Assembly: GCF_022524485.1 (NCBI RefSeq)
Contig: NZ_JAKXMK010000038.1
Span: 1-64,000, forward strand
Direction: 5' to 3'
Source: Pseudonocardia alaniniphila
GTDB lineage: Bacteria; Actinomycetota; Actinomycetes; Mycobacteriales; Pseudonocardiaceae
Length of the DNA stretch: 64,000 bases
Both the position numbers and the translations under genes were made by a program. This document shows positions 61,810-64,000 of the stretch, piece by piece (position 1 is the first letter of the stretch; the number at the start of each line of letters is the position of its first letter). A model generated the notes under the pieces. The model was not told the DNA's origin, did no database searches, and saw only the letters and a list, made by a program, of their open reading frames with translations.

Positions 61810-62556
61810 ATGCCCATGAACAAGAGCAGGCTGATCTCCCGGCAGGTCACAGTTCGCGGCCCCACCGGCCTTCTCTCCACGGCGCTCACCAATGCGGACA
61901 GCCGCAATGAACTGGCGGCGTCGCGGGCCCGGATCGTGGTGGCCGCTGACGAGGCACGAAGGCGATTCGAGCGTGACCTCCACGACGGCGCGCAGCAGCG
62001 GATCGTCCTGCTGGCGCTGGAGTTGCAGAATGCGGAGGCAATGACCCCGGAGGGTCACGAGGAGCTGCGGGAACAGCTTTCCCGGATCGGCAAAGGGCTT
62101 GCCGGCGCGCTCGAGGACCTGCGGGAGCTCTCCCGCGGCCTCCATCCCGCGATCCTCTCCGAGGGCGGCCTCGAACCGGCCCTGCAGGTGCTCGCCCGCC
62201 GCTCGGCGGTGCCCGTCGAGCTCGAGGTGGATATCGACGGCCGATTCGAGGAGGGCATCGAGGTCGCGGCCTACTACGTCGTCTCCGAGGCGCTCGCCAA
62301 CGCCGCCAAGCACGCCGACGCGTCAGTCGTCGAGCTCGATGTCCGAGCTCGGAACGGCGATCTGGACCTCGTGATCCGCGACAACGGTATCGGCGGGGCC
62401 GACCCGGCCAGGGGCTCGGGACTGATGGGTCTCACGGATCGCGTCGAGGCGCTCGGCGGGACGATGACAGTTGTGAGCCCCGTGGCCGTCGGCACCTCGA
62501 TCCACGTCGAACTGCCTGTCGGTCTCCCGGCTTCTCGGTTGCCGTCGAGACGATGA
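61810..62556 (+). CDS. Sensorless histidine kinase (HisKA_3 + HATPase)
   Basis: A 248-residue histidine kinase containing only the catalytic core. RFERDLHDGAQQRIVLLALELQ holds the phospho-His; EALANAAKHADAS is the N-box; DNGIGGADPARGSGLMGLTDRVEALGG is the G-box. Its first 40 residues are polar and no sensor or membrane helix is present. It is very like the C-terminal end of the giant kinase at 15508. No ribosome site is evident, so the start (61810 or 61816) is uncertain; the upstream frame is not protein-like. No response regulator is adjacent. Confidence 0.82.
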   Translation: MPMNKSRLISRQVTVRGPTGLLSTALTNADSRNELAASRARIVVAADEARRRFERDLHDGAQQRIVLLALELQNAEAMTPEGHEELREQLSRIGKGLAGALEDLRELSRGLHPAILSEGGLEPALQVLARRSAVPVELEVDIDGRFEEGIEVAAYYVVSEALANAAKHADASVVELDVRARNGDLDLVIRDNGIGGADPARGSGLMGLTDRVEALGGTMTVVSPVAVGTSIHVELPVGLPASRLPSRR

Positions 62557-62920
62557 CCAACGATTTCTCACACGAGAACATCGACCCACGCTTTGTCACC
62601 AGGCGGTCGTCGAAGGATTCTTCGATCTACTCCGAGCGGCCGAGTCGGGGGTGGTCCGGACGCGGTTCTCGCAGGTCGAGGGGTCTTGCGAGGATCGCGG
62701 TTGTCGACCATGTTCTCCGACGCGACGTCCACGGAAGTCTTACCACAGCAATACGGAAGTTTTGCCGCAGTTTCCGGAAGCCTGCATACGGGCCGATGAT
62801 CCGGAGACAGACGCCACAGCAGCAGAACTGATCTACCTGCCACAAACCGCACGTACCACGTTGCGCGAAGCAATGTTGCGTCGCACCGTTGCCCCGAAGC
62901 AATTATGGGGAGGTCGAAAC
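62557..62920. promoter_or_regulatory. 364-base region upstream of the asparagine synthetase gene
   Basis: No gene is convincing here. It contains phased direct repeats at 62731-62780, likely control elements, and the region is noticeably lower in GC than its surroundings, as promoters often are. Confidence 0.4.
62731..62780. repeat. Phased direct repeats upstream of the asparagine synthetase gene
   Basis: ACGGAAGTCTTACCACAG (62731) and ACGGAAGTTTTGCCGCAG (62753) match at 15 of 18 positions; a third CGGAAG starts at 62775. Unit spacing is 22 and 21 bases, two helical turns. Such same-face direct repeats are the pattern bound by SARP-type activators and some two-component regulators. They lie about 140-190 bases before the gene. 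Confidence 0.55.
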
Positions 62921-64000
62921 ATGTGCGGAATCTGCGGGTGGGTGGATTACGAGCGCGACCTGACGGCGCCCGACGCGCGGCAGGCGTTAGCGGACATGAC
63001 GGCGACGATGGCCCCTCGCGGGCCGGACGACGTGGGAACGTGGGTGGACGGCCCGGTGGGCCTCGGGCACCGCAGACTCGCCGTCATCGACATCGAGGGC
63101 GGCCGGCAACCGATGACGCTGCAGGAGGGCGGCCGCACCACCTCCGTGCTCGTCTACAGCGGCGAGGCCTACAACTACCGCGAGTTGCGCGAGCGGCTGG
63201 CCGGGGCGGGCCGCCGGTTCGAGACCAGCAGCGACACCGAGGTGGTGCTGCAGGCCCACCGTGAGTGGGGCCGTCGCGACCCGCGCGATGCCGTGCGTGA
63301 GCTCAACGGGATGTTCGCCTACGCGCTCTGGGATCCCGCTTCCCGGGAGCTGTTGCTCGTGCGTGACCGGCTCGGCATCAAGCCCCTCTACTACTACCCC
63401 ACCGAGCAAGGGGTGCTGTTCGGGTCCGAGCCCAAGGCGATTCTCGCCAACCCCCGCGCGGAGCGGGTCATCGACGTCGACGGGTTGCGCCGGGTGCTCG
63501 GGTTCGTCGCCGACCCCAGCAACGCCGTGTTCCGCGGCATGCGCGAGGTGCCGCCCGGCCACATCATCCGGATCACTCGAGAGGGCATCGAGCAGCTGCG
63601 CTACTGGGAGCTGACCGACACCGGGCACAGCGACGATGTGCCCACGACGGTCCGGCACGTTCGTGAGCTGCTCGAGGACACGGTCCAGCGGCAGCTCATC
63701 TCCGACGTGCCGCTGTGCACGCTGCTGTCGGGCGGACTCGACTCCTCGGCCCTGACCGCGCTGGCCGCCCGCTTCAGCGAGGAGCGGATCCGGTCCTTCG
63801 CCGTCGACTTCGTCGGCTACACCGACAACTTCAAGCCCACCGCGCTCCGCGGCACACCCGACGGCCCCTACGTGCAGGAGGTCGCGAAGTTCGTCGGTAC
63901 CGACCACACCGACATCACCCTGAGCTCCGCCGAGCTCATGGACCCGGAGGTGCGGGCGACCGTATGGCATGCCCGCGACGTGCCGACCACGATGGGCGAC
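62921..64000 (+). CDS. asnB: Asparagine synthetase (glutamine-hydrolysing), C-terminus beyond the window
   Basis: The first 360 residues of a class B asparagine synthetase. MCGICGW gives the nucleophile Cys2 of the glutaminase domain (residues 1 to about 210), with RGPDD, HRRLAVID and YSGEAYNYRELR as glutamine-site marks. The synthetase domain starts near residue 230 with the ATP pyrophosphatase loop SGGLDS (270-275) and PYVQEVAKFV after it. ATG 62921 has GGGGAGG upstream. The frame is open at the right edge; normal length is about 590-640. Relatives also form amides in natural-product pathways, and the repeats upstream make special regulation possible. Confidence 0.93.
   Translation, partial: MCGICGWVDYERDLTAPDARQALADMTATMAPRGPDDVGTWVDGPVGLGHRRLAVIDIEGGRQPMTLQEGGRTTSVLVYSGEAYNYRELRERLAGAGRRFETSSDTEVVLQAHREWGRRDPRDAVRELNGMFAYALWDPASRELLLVRDRLGIKPLYYYPTEQGVLFGSEPKAILANPRAERVIDVDGLRRVLGFVADPSNAVFRGMREVPPGHIIRITREGIEQLRYWELTDTGHSDDVPTTVRHVRELLEDTVQRQLISDVPLCTLLSGGLDSSALTALAARFSEERIRSFAVDFVGYTDNFKPTALRGTPDGPYVQEVAKFVGTDHTDITLSSAELMDPEVRATVWHARDVPTTMGD

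Overview
The window is high-GC DNA with a strong G/C bias at third codon positions, frequent GTG starts and many 4-base ATGA/GTGA gene overlaps. With a stand-alone actinobacterial QcrB-type cytochrome b, a SigJ-type ECF sigma factor, a WYL/VOC divergent pair, a kinase/ATPase/histidine-kinase fusion and a Zur-like box, this points to an actinomycete, most likely of the Pseudonocardiaceae (Pseudonocardia-like). That placement is inference from gene style; no rRNA or other phylogenetic marker is present. No tRNA, rRNA, CRISPR array or intact transposase was recognised.

Left third (1-20.9 kb). An AraC regulator and a DHA2 MFS exporter are followed by a pyruvate oxidase-like ThDP enzyme, a YbdK-type carboxylate-amine ligase, and a coupled trio (lipoprotein, 30-residue membrane peptide, four-helix duplicated membrane protein). 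Next is a pair of coupled proteins sharing a 'GFVD' domain, closed by a strong bidirectional terminator. Facing it is a tightly overlapped three-gene unit: acyl-CoA dehydrogenase-like protein, PIG-L deacetylase/methyltransferase fusion, and family 2 glycosyltransferase. This looks like a small, poorly understood biosynthetic module. After a Usp-like gene and a VOC/WYL pair comes a 1657-residue kinase-ATPase-GAF-histidine kinase whose kinase domain has lost the DFG aspartate.

Middle (20.9-44.8 kb). A minus-strand set reads LysR, P450, SDR, then a three-subunit molybdenum hydroxylase and a CoxG-like protein. It is probably a catabolic or tailoring pathway for an unknown substrate. An orphan QcrB and an aldehyde dehydrogenase of relaxed codon usage follow; the latter is flanked by 23-bp direct repeats and looks acquired. 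Then come an LLM flavin oxidoreductase, a transketolase with an alpha/beta hydrolase, a Zur-box zinc-binding lipoprotein without its permease, a GreA-like factor, a zinc-ribbon protein, an ABC exporter coupled to a histidine phosphatase, a quinone oxidoreductase-like protein and a PNPOx-fold protein.

Right third (45-64 kb). A complete upper catechol branch runs on the minus strand: two cupins, flavin reductase, HpaB/phenol-hydroxylase-type FADH2 oxygenase, catechol 1,2-dioxygenase, muconate cycloisomerase, muconolactone isomerase, and an FAD-synthetase-only RibF relative. Together they could convert a phenol to 3-oxoadipate enol-lactone, with cofactor supply built into the operon; later steps are not here. 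Then follow an epimerase divergent from a SigJ-like sigma factor, a CrtC/AttH-like lipocalin, a BisC/DMSO-reductase-type molybdoenzyme, a minus-strand set (NDH-2-like, acyl-CoA dehydrogenase-fold monooxygenase, ATP-grasp protein), a sensorless histidine kinase and, cut by the window edge, an asparagine synthetase preceded by phased direct repeats.
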